Part shown: piece by piece, positions 17,482 to 24,706 of the stretch | Numbering within the stretch: the stretch's first letter is position 1 | Layout of the letters: each line of letters starts with the position of its first letter | Assembly (NCBI GenBank): GCA_030613605.1 | Contig: JAUWLO010000003.1 | Location: 1-30,696 of the forward strand | Origin: Gammaproteobacteria bacterium | GTDB taxonomy: Bacteria > Pseudomonadota > Gammaproteobacteria > SZUA-152 | Length of the DNA stretch: 30,696 bases | Reading direction: 5' to 3' | The notes under the pieces: model-generated | What the model saw: only the letters and a program-made list of their open reading frames with translations | What the model was told of the DNA's origin: nothing | Databases searched by the model: none | Translations under genes and position numbers: made by a program

Positions 17482-18258
17482 TTATAGATCGACTTTTTGG
17501 GAAACAAAACCACCCTGATCTAGTATCTCCTGTGGCAGAGTATAAAACCACATCTGGTATATTGAGATTACCCATTGAATAGCGAATGCCACGCCCATGA
17601 GTGCACCACTACCCATCACAATCCAGGCGAATGGTGGGTAAATCTTGGTGAGATACCAGGAGCCGATGTCAAGGATAATCGCTATAAATGGTACCATGAT
17701 GATAATGCATTTTGCCCACAAAGGTCTGATGTAGGCATGGCTAAAAATGGTACTCACTATAAAAAAGATAAAGGTGATGCCAAACAAGTGAATGTGGGAC
17801 ACGCGGACGAGTGTGAAGATATCCATTCCAGTGTCGGCTTCAGTGACATGGCTAAGATTTTCGAAACCCTTAAGGTTGGGTATGTGGGGATTTTTTCCGT
17901 TGTGACATGTTAAACAACGTTTTCCAATGATTTCATCTATCCCGTTCGATGTATATTCCGACTCACTTACGCCACTTCTAACCCAGGCAATGACTTTGTT
18001 GCGTTCTTCCGTGGGTAACATGTTCGCCATGGGGCCATTAAGTGCGGATTCAAGCTTGGTATCGGTTTTACTGCCACTGTAAGCAATGATCAGGTCATCA
18101 ACTGATAACATCGGATTTCCATCACGTCCGGCGTGAGAGGAAAAAATGTGGATCATGGCAAATAAATAACCAATACCAAGCACAATCAGTGTGCTTGTAT
18201 ACAGAACCCGCATGCTCATCGGAAACATACTGAAATGCGCATAGTGCTGTTGGTTCAT
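17482..18258 (-). CDS. Four-helix membrane protein with one c-type haem motif (uncharacterised)
   Basis: 258 residues; I do not recognise a named family. Seen: TM1 about 18-38, a periplasmic loop of about 110 residues with one haem motif CLTCH (115-119), then three more helices at about 155-173, 183-203 and 210-235. Histidines lie in or near the helices (His37, His155, His157, His174), so a b-type haem or a quinone site is possible but unproven. The loop motif NPHIPNLKGFENL after the haem resembles a cytochrome c fold without an obvious Met ligand. The ribosome site AGGGAG precedes the ATG well. A small soluble cytochrome follows in the same operon, which suggests transfer between the membrane and a periplasmic carrier. 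The leader carries a hairpin, a direct repeat and a candidate operator. Confidence 0.8.
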   Translation of the reverse strand: MNQQHYAHFSMFPMSMRVLYTSTLIVLGIGYLFAMIHIFSSHAGRDGNPMLSVDDLIIAYSGSKTDTKLESALNGPMANMLPTEERNKVIAWVRSGVSESEYTSNGIDEIIGKRCLTCHNGKNPHIPNLKGFENLSHVTEADTGMDIFTLVRVSHIHLFGITFIFFIVSTIFSHAYIRPLWAKCIIIMVPFIAIILDIGSWYLTKIYPPFAWIVMGSGALMGVAFAIQWVISIYQMWFYTLPQEILDQGGFVSQKVDL

Positions 18259-18309
18259 ACTGTTCTCCCTGGAAAAATCCGGGCGTTATGGCCAGGTATA
18301 TCTTGTCTG

Positions 18310-18328
18310 GAATTGTTGAAAACAATTC
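18310..18328. repeat. Short inverted repeat in the leader of the membrane cytochrome gene
   Basis: GAATTGTT (18310-18317) and AACAATTC (18321-18328) are perfect 8-bp arms with a three-base spacer, about 52 bp before the start codon on the minus strand. It could be a small mRNA hairpin or a repressor site. Confidence 0.45.
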
Positions 18329-18331
18329 TGG

Positions 18332-18365
18332 TTGGGCTGTTTTTCAGTTTTGGGCTGTTTTTCAG
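18332..18365. repeat. Tandem 16-bp direct repeat
   Basis: TTGGGCTGTTTTTCAG occurs twice, at 18332-18347 and 18350-18365, an 18-bp period. It sits immediately upstream of the leader inverted repeat. Two direct copies in a promoter region suggest a tandem activator site or a recent slippage duplication. Confidence 0.7.
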
Positions 18366-18409
18366 CGTTAGGAATGGCATTGATCTTTTTGTTATCTTTT
18401 AGCAATGGT

Positions 18410-18427
18410 TATTAGTATAACCTAATA
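18410..18427. promoter_or_regulatory. Candidate operator TATTAG-N6-CTAATA (copy 1)
   Basis: Perfect 6-bp inverted arms with a six-base spacer, 152 bp before the membrane cytochrome gene and 379 bp before the divergent fccA. The same arms and spacing occur at 28374-28391 before another c-type cytochrome gene. The regulator is unknown and not encoded in this window. Confidence 0.5.
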
Positions 18428-18805
18428 TTTTCATACTATATGCTAATGGGCGCTCTCTACAAAATAAAGTTTTTCGCAGGGGGTAAAAGCCTATTTTATT
18501 CCCGATTTCTCATCCAGGCTGCCTCGTAAGTTACTGACCAGTCTATTCTGATTGGCGTTATTAATACCAGATTAATTTACTCATATATTAGCCTTGTAAT
18601 TCACATGGCTAAATTGCAATTTGTTACCTATCTTATGTGTATGGGTTAAATGTGTAGCTTATCAACTCTTTAAATCTGACTAACGCACTATGCTATCAAC
18701 CCTGTTTTAAACATCTGTTAGGGATTACTCATTTGGGTTTACACAGGGAAACACCAAACAACATATTTATCAGTATTCCGAAATCAATAAAAAAAGGAGG
18801 AAACC

Positions 18806-19141
18806 ATGCGTAGATCTATAGTCACTAGGTTCATCGCACCCCTGGGTATTCTCGGTATTATGTTATTGCCCACATCTGTTTCAGCTGATGAACTAAGCCG
18901 GGCATCCATGTTGAGTTATACCTGTGCGGGCTGTCATGGTACCGATGGCATTAGTCCAGGCTCAATCCCCAGCATCGGCTGCAAGTCTGCCGATGTCATT
19001 GAAAAGGCCCTGAAGGAATATCGTAGTGGTAAGCGTTTTTCCACGGTGATGGGTCGCCATGTTAAAGGCTACACCGACCAGGAGATTCAACTTATCGCTG
19101 GTTTCTTCGGCACGTATTGCAATAAGCCAACAAAAAAATAG
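18806..19141 (+). CDS. fccA: Monohaem cytochrome subunit of flavocytochrome c sulfide dehydrogenase
   Basis: Accepts electrons from the FccB flavoprotein during sulfide oxidation in the periplasm. 111 residues: Sec signal about 1-27 (ends VSA), haem motif CAGCH at 40-44 in the FccA context TCAGCHGTDG, axial Met82 in STVMGRHVKGY, and QEIQLIAGFFG, all as in the N-terminal half of dihaem FccA. The second haem domain is absent, so it resembles the single-haem Chlorobium type. It has two extra cysteines outside the haem motif (Cys59, Cys105). AAGGAGG precedes the ATG. The flavoprotein gene starts 13 bp after the stop, so the two form one operon. Confidence 0.88.
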   Translation: MRRSIVTRFIAPLGILGIMLLPTSVSADELSRASMLSYTCAGCHGTDGISPGSIPSIGCKSADVIEKALKEYRSGKRFSTVMGRHVKGYTDQEIQLIAGFFGTYCNKPTKK

Positions 19142-19154
19142 GGAGAACACAGCC

Positions 19155-20447
19155 ATGAATAATTATTCACGTAGAGATTTTATGAAGTGGGCTGGCGCTG
19201 CCTCTGTTTTCAGTGCGATGGGTTGGCCTTTGGGTGCTCTTGCAAAAATGGGACGTTCTGCTGCCAAAGTGGTTGTCATTGGCGGTGGTTATGGCGGCGC
19301 CACCTGCGCGAAATACATTCGCAAGATGGCTCCTGGCATAGAAGTTACCCTGATAGAGCAAAACAAGCGCTATACCACATGCCCTTTTAGCAACACGGTC
19401 ATTGGCGGTTTGAAAAAAATCGAGGACATTACCCATGGTTATGACAATTTGCGCAATCGTCATGGTGTGAATGTGATCCATGACATAGCAGAAGAGGTGA
19501 ATCCTGCCAAAAAAGTGGTGAAGTTAAAGGGTGGAGCAAAACTTGAGTATGACAAACTGATTATGTCACCGGGTATAGAGTTCATGTGGGGCAAGATTGA
19601 AGGTTACGATCAGGCTGCCAGTGAGGTTATGCCACATGCCTGGAAGGCTGGACCGCAAACTACCTTGTTGCGCGCAAAAATTGAGGCTATGAGAGATGGT
19701 GGTACGGTGATCATTGCAGCGCCTGCCAATCCTTTCCGTTGCCCCCCTGGGCCATACGAGCGAGCTAGTCTTGTCGCCAACTACCTAAAAAAACACAAAC
19801 CCAAGTCTAAGGTTATCGTTCTGGACCGCAAGGATAAGTTTTCCAAACAAGCTCTGTTCGTCAGTGGTGGGGAAGCTTTGTATCCGGGCATGATCGAATG
19901 GGTATCCAAATCGGCTGGTGGTACGGTAGTAAGGGTGGATACCAAGGCCATGGAAGTGGAAAACAATAATGGTTTTACCTATCAGGGCGATGTTATTAAC
20001 GTTATTCCACCTCATCGAGCTGGCACTATTGCTCAACGTACCGGGCTGGCTGACAAGAGTGGTTGGTGCCCAATTAACCAAACTACCTTCGAGTCCAGGA
20101 AACACAAAGATATCCATATCATTGGTGATTCTGCGATAGCCGGCAAAATGCCCAAGTCGGGTTATGCCGCTGCTAGTGAAGGTAAGGTTTGTGCAGCGGC
20201 CGTGGTTGCCGAACTGGGTGGCCTTAATATGCCCGAGCCATCCTACGTCAACACTTGCTATAGCCTGGTTGGCCCTGAATACGGCATATCTGTTGCGGCC
20301 GTTTATCGTCTCACCAAGAAAGGCATCACTCCTGTGAAAGGTGCGGGTGGTGGTAGTCCCAAGGTAGCAGACAGTACCTTCCGTAATATGGAGGCTGTCT
20401 ATGCTCAGGGCTGGTACGACAGCACCGTTGCTGACATGTTCCGGTAA
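19155..20447 (+). CDS. fccB: Sulfide dehydrogenase flavoprotein subunit, copy 1 (partner of monohaem FccA)
   Basis: Oxidises sulfide to sulfur or polysulfide with covalently bound FAD and passes electrons to FccA. 430 residues from the ATG at 19155 (GGGAG just upstream; an in-frame upstream ATG at 19059 overlaps fccA and is rejected). Seen: twin-arginine signal SRRDFMK, dinucleotide fold VVVIGGGYGGATCAKY (39-54), Cys76 in YTTCPFSN equivalent to the cysteine that binds FAD in Allochromatium, Cys196 in FRCPPGPYERAS and Cys368 in VNTCYSL as the redox disulfide pair, and the second FAD block HIIGDSAIAGKMPKSGYAA. Relative to copy 2 and the Allochromatium protein a short segment is missing near 238-246 (GGEALYPGMIEW). 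A strong hairpin follows the gene. Confidence 0.92.
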   Translation: MNNYSRRDFMKWAGAASVFSAMGWPLGALAKMGRSAAKVVVIGGGYGGATCAKYIRKMAPGIEVTLIEQNKRYTTCPFSNTVIGGLKKIEDITHGYDNLRNRHGVNVIHDIAEEVNPAKKVVKLKGGAKLEYDKLIMSPGIEFMWGKIEGYDQAASEVMPHAWKAGPQTTLLRAKIEAMRDGGTVIIAAPANPFRCPPGPYERASLVANYLKKHKPKSKVIVLDRKDKFSKQALFVSGGEALYPGMIEWVSKSAGGTVVRVDTKAMEVENNNGFTYQGDVINVIPPHRAGTIAQRTGLADKSGWCPINQTTFESRKHKDIHIIGDSAIAGKMPKSGYAAASEGKVCAAAVVAELGGLNMPEPSYVNTCYSLVGPEYGISVAAVYRLTKKGITPVKGAGGGSPKVADSTFRNMEAVYAQGWYDSTVADMFR

Positions 20448-20758
20448 TTAACAATCAGCAACATATGAAAGGGCGACAAAAGTCGCCCTTTCATACCTTA
20501 CCGTGTAGCTCGGCTTTGTCATTTCTGTAACCAAATAAATTGTAGTGAGAGAATAAAATTTATTTTAATTTATTCCGTAAGTTTAAATTTTGCTCATTAA
20601 AGGGTGTTAATTCTGGTAAAACACTAAACCATTTCCTATGCTTAACGGGTAGAGAAATAATTTAGCAATACGAATATCCGTGAATTTTTGTCGGTCTTTC
20701 GCGCACGCTTTTTTGCCATTTTTTACAGACTTTTCCCATTTTTTGCCGAGGGGAGGAG
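20448..20758. other. Intergenic region upstream of the tetrahaem cytochrome
   Basis: 311 bp without a supported gene. It begins with the hairpin after fccB and then is A/T-rich, with a palindrome-like AATAAAATTTATT near 20551-20563 and two CCATTTTTT-containing tracts at about 20714-20746. It probably carries the promoter for the tetrahaem-fccA-fccB operon. A 73-codon minus-strand frame across this region (20607-20828) has no family resemblance. Confidence 0.5.
20464..20495 (+). terminator. Hairpin terminator after fccB copy 1
   Basis: A perfect 14-bp stem (20464-20477 with 20482-20495) and an AAAA loop start 16 bp after the fccB stop. The stem holds GGGCGAC/GTCGCCC. The 3' arm contains TTT but no long T-run follows, so it may be a moderate terminator or a 3'-end stabiliser. 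It marks the end of the first fccAB operon. Confidence 0.75.
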
Positions 20759-21292
20759 ATGTTGCACTGCCCATCAAAAAAAATAGTCTGTATTGGCCTA
20801 ATGGTATTTTTTTTCGGAGGAATATCATTCGCTAGCCTGAATAGTTTTTTCGACTATACCAATGACACAGAATTTTGTGTTTCCTGTCACTCAATGCAGA
20901 TCAATTACAAAGAGTACAAGGAAACATTGCATTACAAAAACGCCTCGGGTGTACAAGCGAGCTGTGCCGATTGTCATGTACCCAAATCCCTTGGCCCAAA
21001 ATTTTTTGCCAAGGTAGTGGCCGTCAAGGATGTGGTGTATGAGCTGATGGGTACCATCGATACGCCAGAGAAATTTCAGGCACGTCGTTGGGATTTGGCC
21101 AACACAGTATGGGAAAAAATGCGAGCCAACGACTCACGTGAATGCCGTAGTTGCCATAAGTACTCGAGTATGGATTATGAGCAACAGGGTAAACGGGTCA
21201 GAAAAAAACATAGCTCGGCACTCGAAAAAGGAAAGACCTGTATTGATTGTCATGCGGGTATAGCACACGAGGAGCCATTAGAGCCTGATTAA
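20759..21292 (+). CDS. NapC/NirT/NrfH-type membrane-anchored tetrahaem cytochrome c
   Basis: Family members take electrons from quinol at the inner membrane and pass them to periplasmic partners. 177 residues (NrfH about 160, NapC about 200). Seen: one N-terminal membrane anchor (about 8-27) and four haem motifs CVSCH (40-44), CADCH (69-73), CRSCH (129-133) and CIDCH (161-165). The first, CVSCHSM, fits the NrfH/NapC pattern in which a nearby Met can be the axial ligand. GAGGGGAGGAG abuts the ATG, so spacing is short but workable. It is 57 bp upstream of the dihaem fccA and is probably the first gene of that operon, which would link sulfide dehydrogenase to the quinone pool. Its true partner is not established. 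Confidence 0.88.
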   Translation: MLHCPSKKIVCIGLMVFFFGGISFASLNSFFDYTNDTEFCVSCHSMQINYKEYKETLHYKNASGVQASCADCHVPKSLGPKFFAKVVAVKDVVYELMGTIDTPEKFQARRWDLANTVWEKMRANDSRECRSCHKYSSMDYEQQGKRVRKKHSSALEKGKTCIDCHAGIAHEEPLEPD

Positions 21293-21349
21293 CCTGTAGT
21301 TTAAAACCAGAGTAGCCTGAAAACGTTTAAAGCACGTGAAGGAGGCCTC

Positions 21350-21967
21350 ATGAACACCAAACAGTTGTTAGTTATTTTAATAGTCATTTTAGGTATTGTC
21401 GTATTTTCAAGCGCTCTTTACGGTGCTCCCGCAAACAACAGTGCAGGTACAGCCAGTGCCAGAATGTTGGCCAATACCTGCGCTGGTTGTCACGGCACCA
21501 GAGGATCCAGTGTTGGTCCGGCCAGCCCCACCATCGCCGGTATTTCCTATGACTATTTCATCGAAACGATGGAGGCCTACCAGTCGGGTGAGAGACCTTC
21601 GACGATCATGACCCGCATCGCCAAAGGGTATAACGAAAAAGAGATTGAATTAATGGCGGGTTATTTTTCTAAACAATCCTTTGTTCGTCTTCCTCAGGAA
21701 CATGATGGTAATGCGGCCCGGCGCGGCAAAAAACTGCACAAGAAATATTGCGATAAATGCCACGAAGAAGGTGGCCGTTCAGCCGAAGACGATGCCGGAA
21801 TTTTAGCCGGGCAATGGGAACCGTATCTGCGTTTTACACTGGAAGATTTCACCAGCGGTAAACGCCCCATGGAAAAAAAGAAGAAAATACGTATAAACAA
21901 ACTGGATAAAACGCATGGAAAGGCAGGGATCGATGATCTGGTTCATTTTTACGCCAGTCAGCAATGA
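21350..21967 (+). CDS. fccA: Dihaem cytochrome subunit of flavocytochrome c sulfide dehydrogenase
   Basis: Electron acceptor subunit of FCSD. 205 residues including a signal peptide (about 1-25), like the Allochromatium dihaem subunit. Two cytochrome domains: CAGCH at 44-48 with axial Met87 in STIMTRIAKGY, and CDKCH at 134-138 with Met174 in KRPMEKK, followed by LVHFYASQQ at the C-terminus. AAGGAGG lies 5 nt before the ATG. The matching flavoprotein gene starts 41 bp after the stop. This differs from the single-haem fccA at 18806, so the window encodes both known forms of the subunit. Confidence 0.93.
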   Translation: MNTKQLLVILIVILGIVVFSSALYGAPANNSAGTASARMLANTCAGCHGTRGSSVGPASPTIAGISYDYFIETMEAYQSGERPSTIMTRIAKGYNEKEIELMAGYFSKQSFVRLPQEHDGNAARRGKKLHKKYCDKCHEEGGRSAEDDAGILAGQWEPYLRFTLEDFTSGKRPMEKKKKIRINKLDKTHGKAGIDDLVHFYASQQ

Positions 21968-22008
21968 CGTGAAATAAAGTGGTTGTGATTGGGAAGGAGG
22001 TTACAGTC

Positions 22009-23301
22009 ATGGCGAATATAAATCGAAGGCACTTTCTTGCACTCACTGGCACAGCCCTGGCAGGCGCGGTGCTGGGTTTTCCCATGGTTAGTTTTGGTGC
22101 AGGTAAAAAGGTAGTGATTGTTGGTGGTGGGGTGGGTGGATCCACCTGTGCAAAATATCTGCGCCTAATGGATGCTTCTATCGAAGTGACGCTCATCGAA
22201 CCAAAAAAAACCTACTTTACCTGTTTTATGAGTAATGAGGTTATAAGCGGTGGACGAGACATTAAGACTATTCAATTTGGTTATGAAGGTTTGAGAAAGC
22301 ATGGTATCAAGGTGATTCATGATCTTGCTGTCAATATAGATCCCGTTGCCAAAAAAGTTGTTACCGGGGGCGGTAAATCCCTTATCTACGATGCCTGCGT
22401 CGTAGCGCCCGGCATCGACTTTCGCTGGGACGCCATCGAGGGTTACAGTCCCAGGGTGGCCGAAACGCTGCCCCATGCCTGGCAAGCAGGTACACAGACG
22501 GCACTGTTGCGGGATCAAATCAATGCCATGCGTGATGGTGGCACGGTTATCATTGCCGCCCCGCAAAATCCATTTCGTTGCCCGCCGGGTCCCTACGAAC
22601 GGGCCAGCCAGATTGCCTGGTACCTGAAAAACCACAAACCAAAATCCAAGATTCTGATTTTGGATCCTAAACCGAAGTTCTCCAAAATGGGCCTGTTCAC
22701 AGCGGGTTGGGAACGTTACTTTGGATATAAGAGTGCTAACAGCATGATTGAATGGATTGGTGAAAAAGATGGTGGTGAAGTAACGCGGGTGAATGCTAAA
22801 CAAATGTACGCCTTTGCCACATCAAAATATAAAGGCGATGTCATTAATGTGATCCCGCCGCAAAAGGCAGGGAAAATTGCCTTCATTGCCGATCTGGTCG
22901 ATGAAGACAATGGCTGGTGTCCGGTGAATCATGCCAGTTTTGAATCCAGCCGACATAAAGATATTTATGTAATCGGTGATGCCACCATTGCTGCTCCCAT
23001 GCCCAAATCCGGTTATGCGGCCAATTCACAAGCTAAAGTCTGTGCTGCAGCGGTGGTCGCGAAACTCAATGGTGAGTCAGCGCCAATACCGTCTTATGTG
23101 AATACGTGCTATAGCCTGATTACTCCGAATGACGGTATTTCTGTCGCCATGGTGTATCGTCTCGGTGCAAAGGGTAAGATCCAGAAAGTGAAAGGTGCAG
23201 GCGGGCTGACACCAAAAAATGCCAGTGATGCAATGCGCAAGCGTGAAGTCACTTACGCCTATTCCTGGTTTAAAAATATTACCCACGATACTTTTTATTA
23301 A
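22009..23301 (+). CDS. fccB: Sulfide dehydrogenase flavoprotein subunit, copy 2 (partner of dihaem FccA)
   Basis: Second FCSD flavoprotein, 430 residues from the ATG at 22009 with a strong GGAAGGAGG upstream (an in-frame earlier ATG at 21979 lacks this). Seen: twin-arginine signal NRRHFL, dinucleotide fold KVVIVGGGVGGSTCAKY (34-50), Cys72 in YFTCFMSNEV for covalent FAD, the redox cysteines Cys191 (FRCPPGPYERAS) and Cys367 (VNTCYSL), YVIGDATIAAPMPKSGYAANSQ, and the C-terminal YAYSWFKNITHDTF close to Allochromatium FccB. It retains the GWERYFGYKSAN segment that copy 1 lacks. A protoporphyrinogen oxidase gene follows after 34 bp. Confidence 0.94.
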   Translation: MANINRRHFLALTGTALAGAVLGFPMVSFGAGKKVVIVGGGVGGSTCAKYLRLMDASIEVTLIEPKKTYFTCFMSNEVISGGRDIKTIQFGYEGLRKHGIKVIHDLAVNIDPVAKKVVTGGGKSLIYDACVVAPGIDFRWDAIEGYSPRVAETLPHAWQAGTQTALLRDQINAMRDGGTVIIAAPQNPFRCPPGPYERASQIAWYLKNHKPKSKILILDPKPKFSKMGLFTAGWERYFGYKSANSMIEWIGEKDGGEVTRVNAKQMYAFATSKYKGDVINVIPPQKAGKIAFIADLVDEDNGWCPVNHASFESSRHKDIYVIGDATIAAPMPKSGYAANSQAKVCAAAVVAKLNGESAPIPSYVNTCYSLITPNDGISVAMVYRLGAKGKIQKVKGAGGLTPKNASDAMRKREVTYAYSWFKNITHDTFY

Positions 23302-23335
23302 TTGTTAACCGGCGACAAACAGTAAAAAACAAATA

Positions 23336-24694
23336 ATGAAAACAGTCATTGTTGGGGCGGGGATTTCGGGCCTGAGTACGGCTTATGCCTTACTGGAAAA
23401 ACAACCTGATTTGGATCTGGTGATTCTGGAAGCCTCCGATCATGTCGGTGGTAAGGTGTGGTCGGATAAATCTGAAGAAGGTTTTTTATGTGAAAGTGGT
23501 GTAAATGCTTTTCTCGATAACAAGCCAAAGACACTGTTATTAAGCCAGGAGCTTGGCTTATCGCCCGTTACCAGTTTCGATGCTTCGCGTCATCGATTTG
23601 TATTTTCAGAAAATCGTCTCCATGAATTGCCTGCGACACCTCCCGCATTTCTCACCTCCAACCTGTTGAGTGTATCTGGTCGGTTACGCGTCATGCTGGA
23701 AACGCTTATTCCCAAAGGCAACAATCCTGACGAAAGCCTGGCAGAGTTTGCGACCCGGCGTTTGGGGCGCGAGGCCTTTGAGAAACTTATTGATCCTATG
23801 GCCTCGGGTGTATTTGCTGGTGATGCTACACAACTCAGTTTGGAAAGTTGTTTCCCGCGCATTCATGAAGTGGAAGCTGAGTATCGCAGTCTTATTCTGG
23901 GTTTGATCAAACTACAAATAAAGGCACGTATAGAAGGGGCAAAAAATAAACCCACTGCCGGGCCGGGTGGCGAACTCACTTCTTTTACTCAAGGTATGTC
24001 GGCATTGCCACTAGCCATTGCCAACAAGCTGGGAGATCGTTTACGTCTCTCAACGCCGGTTGAGTCCCTGACAAAAGAAGGGGAGCACTACACAGTTCAT
24101 TTAGGCAATGGAGAACACATAGAATCTGAGCGGGTGATATTGGCATCGCCCGCCCATGCACAAGCCAGAATACTCAAAAACCTGGCACCGGATATCGCCG
24201 GTGAATTGAGGTCGATTGCCTACCCATCGCTCTCTATATGTTGTCTCGGTTATAAACGAGACAGGATTAAACATGGTCTCAATGGTTTTGGGTTCCTGGT
24301 ACCTTCGCGCGAACGTCGAAATATTTTAGGCACCCTTTGGGATACCAGTATTTTTCCTCAGCGTGCACCCGAAGGTTATGTGTTACTGCGCAGCATGATA
24401 GGCGGGGCACGAAATTCCGAGCTGGCACTGCTGCCTGAAGAAAGGATTGTTGAGCTGATCCGCAGTGATTTGAAGGATGTGATGGGAATAGGTGCTGTGC
24501 CGGATTTTGTGCGTGTCTACAAACACGAACGAGCCATACCGCAATATGTGGTGGGTCACCGACAAAGGCTGAAAACAATTAATCAGCTGTTGATAAATCA
24601 CCAAAACCTGATTCTGACAGGAAATGCCTATAAAGGTGTTTCACTCAACGATTGCGTGGCGAACGCTTATGCGCTCGCCGACACATTAATATAA
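23336..24694 (+). CDS. hemY: HemY-type protoporphyrinogen oxidase
   Basis: FAD enzyme that oxidises protoporphyrinogen IX to protoporphyrin IX, the penultimate step of haem synthesis, usually with oxygen. 452 residues, normal for the oxygen-dependent family. Seen: N-terminal FAD fold VIVGAGISGLSTAYAL (4-19), VILEASDHVGGKVWS, GFLCESGVNAFLDNKP, EKLIDPMASGVFAGDATQLSLESCFPRIHE, which is characteristic of this family, and the C-terminal LTGNAYKGVSLNDCVANA block that closes the FAD site. The start has no clear ribosome site. It follows fccB after 34 bp, so haem supply may be co-expressed with the haem proteins. It converges on the tetra-domain cytochrome gene with only 12 bp between stops. A related FAD-dependent amine oxidase function is a less likely alternative. 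Confidence 0.85.
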   Translation: MKTVIVGAGISGLSTAYALLEKQPDLDLVILEASDHVGGKVWSDKSEEGFLCESGVNAFLDNKPKTLLLSQELGLSPVTSFDASRHRFVFSENRLHELPATPPAFLTSNLLSVSGRLRVMLETLIPKGNNPDESLAEFATRRLGREAFEKLIDPMASGVFAGDATQLSLESCFPRIHEVEAEYRSLILGLIKLQIKARIEGAKNKPTAGPGGELTSFTQGMSALPLAIANKLGDRLRLSTPVESLTKEGEHYTVHLGNGEHIESERVILASPAHAQARILKNLAPDIAGELRSIAYPSLSICCLGYKRDRIKHGLNGFGFLVPSRERRNILGTLWDTSIFPQRAPEGYVLLRSMIGGARNSELALLPEERIVELIRSDLKDVMGIGAVPDFVRVYKHERAIPQYVVGHRQRLKTINQLLINHQNLILTGNAYKGVSLNDCVANAYALADTLI

Positions 24695-24706
24695 ATCATC
24701 CTTTAG

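Larger units (their letters stand above)
18259..18805. promoter_or_regulatory. Divergent control region between membrane cytochrome and fccA/fccB genes
   Basis: 547 bp without a gene, A/T-rich, separating the minus-strand membrane cytochrome gene from the plus-strand monohaem fccA. It holds an 8-bp hairpin (18310-18328), a tandem direct repeat (18332-18365), a palindromic motif (18410-18427) and a half-site ATATATTAGC (18583-18592) identical to one arm of the palindrome at 28371. Both divergent promoters must be here; no single sigma70 site is strong enough to call. Confidence 0.6.

Noticed and set aside
17444..17575. N-terminal extension of the c553-like gene to an upstream ATG at 17575
   Set aside because: It would place 44 residues before a clear signal peptide and overlap the membrane cytochrome gene; the ATG at 17443 has a good ribosome site.
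20607..20828. 73-codon minus-strand frame between fccB and the tetrahaem gene
   Set aside because: It overlaps the start of a well-supported cytochrome gene, has Lys-rich composition from A/T-rich DNA and resembles no family.
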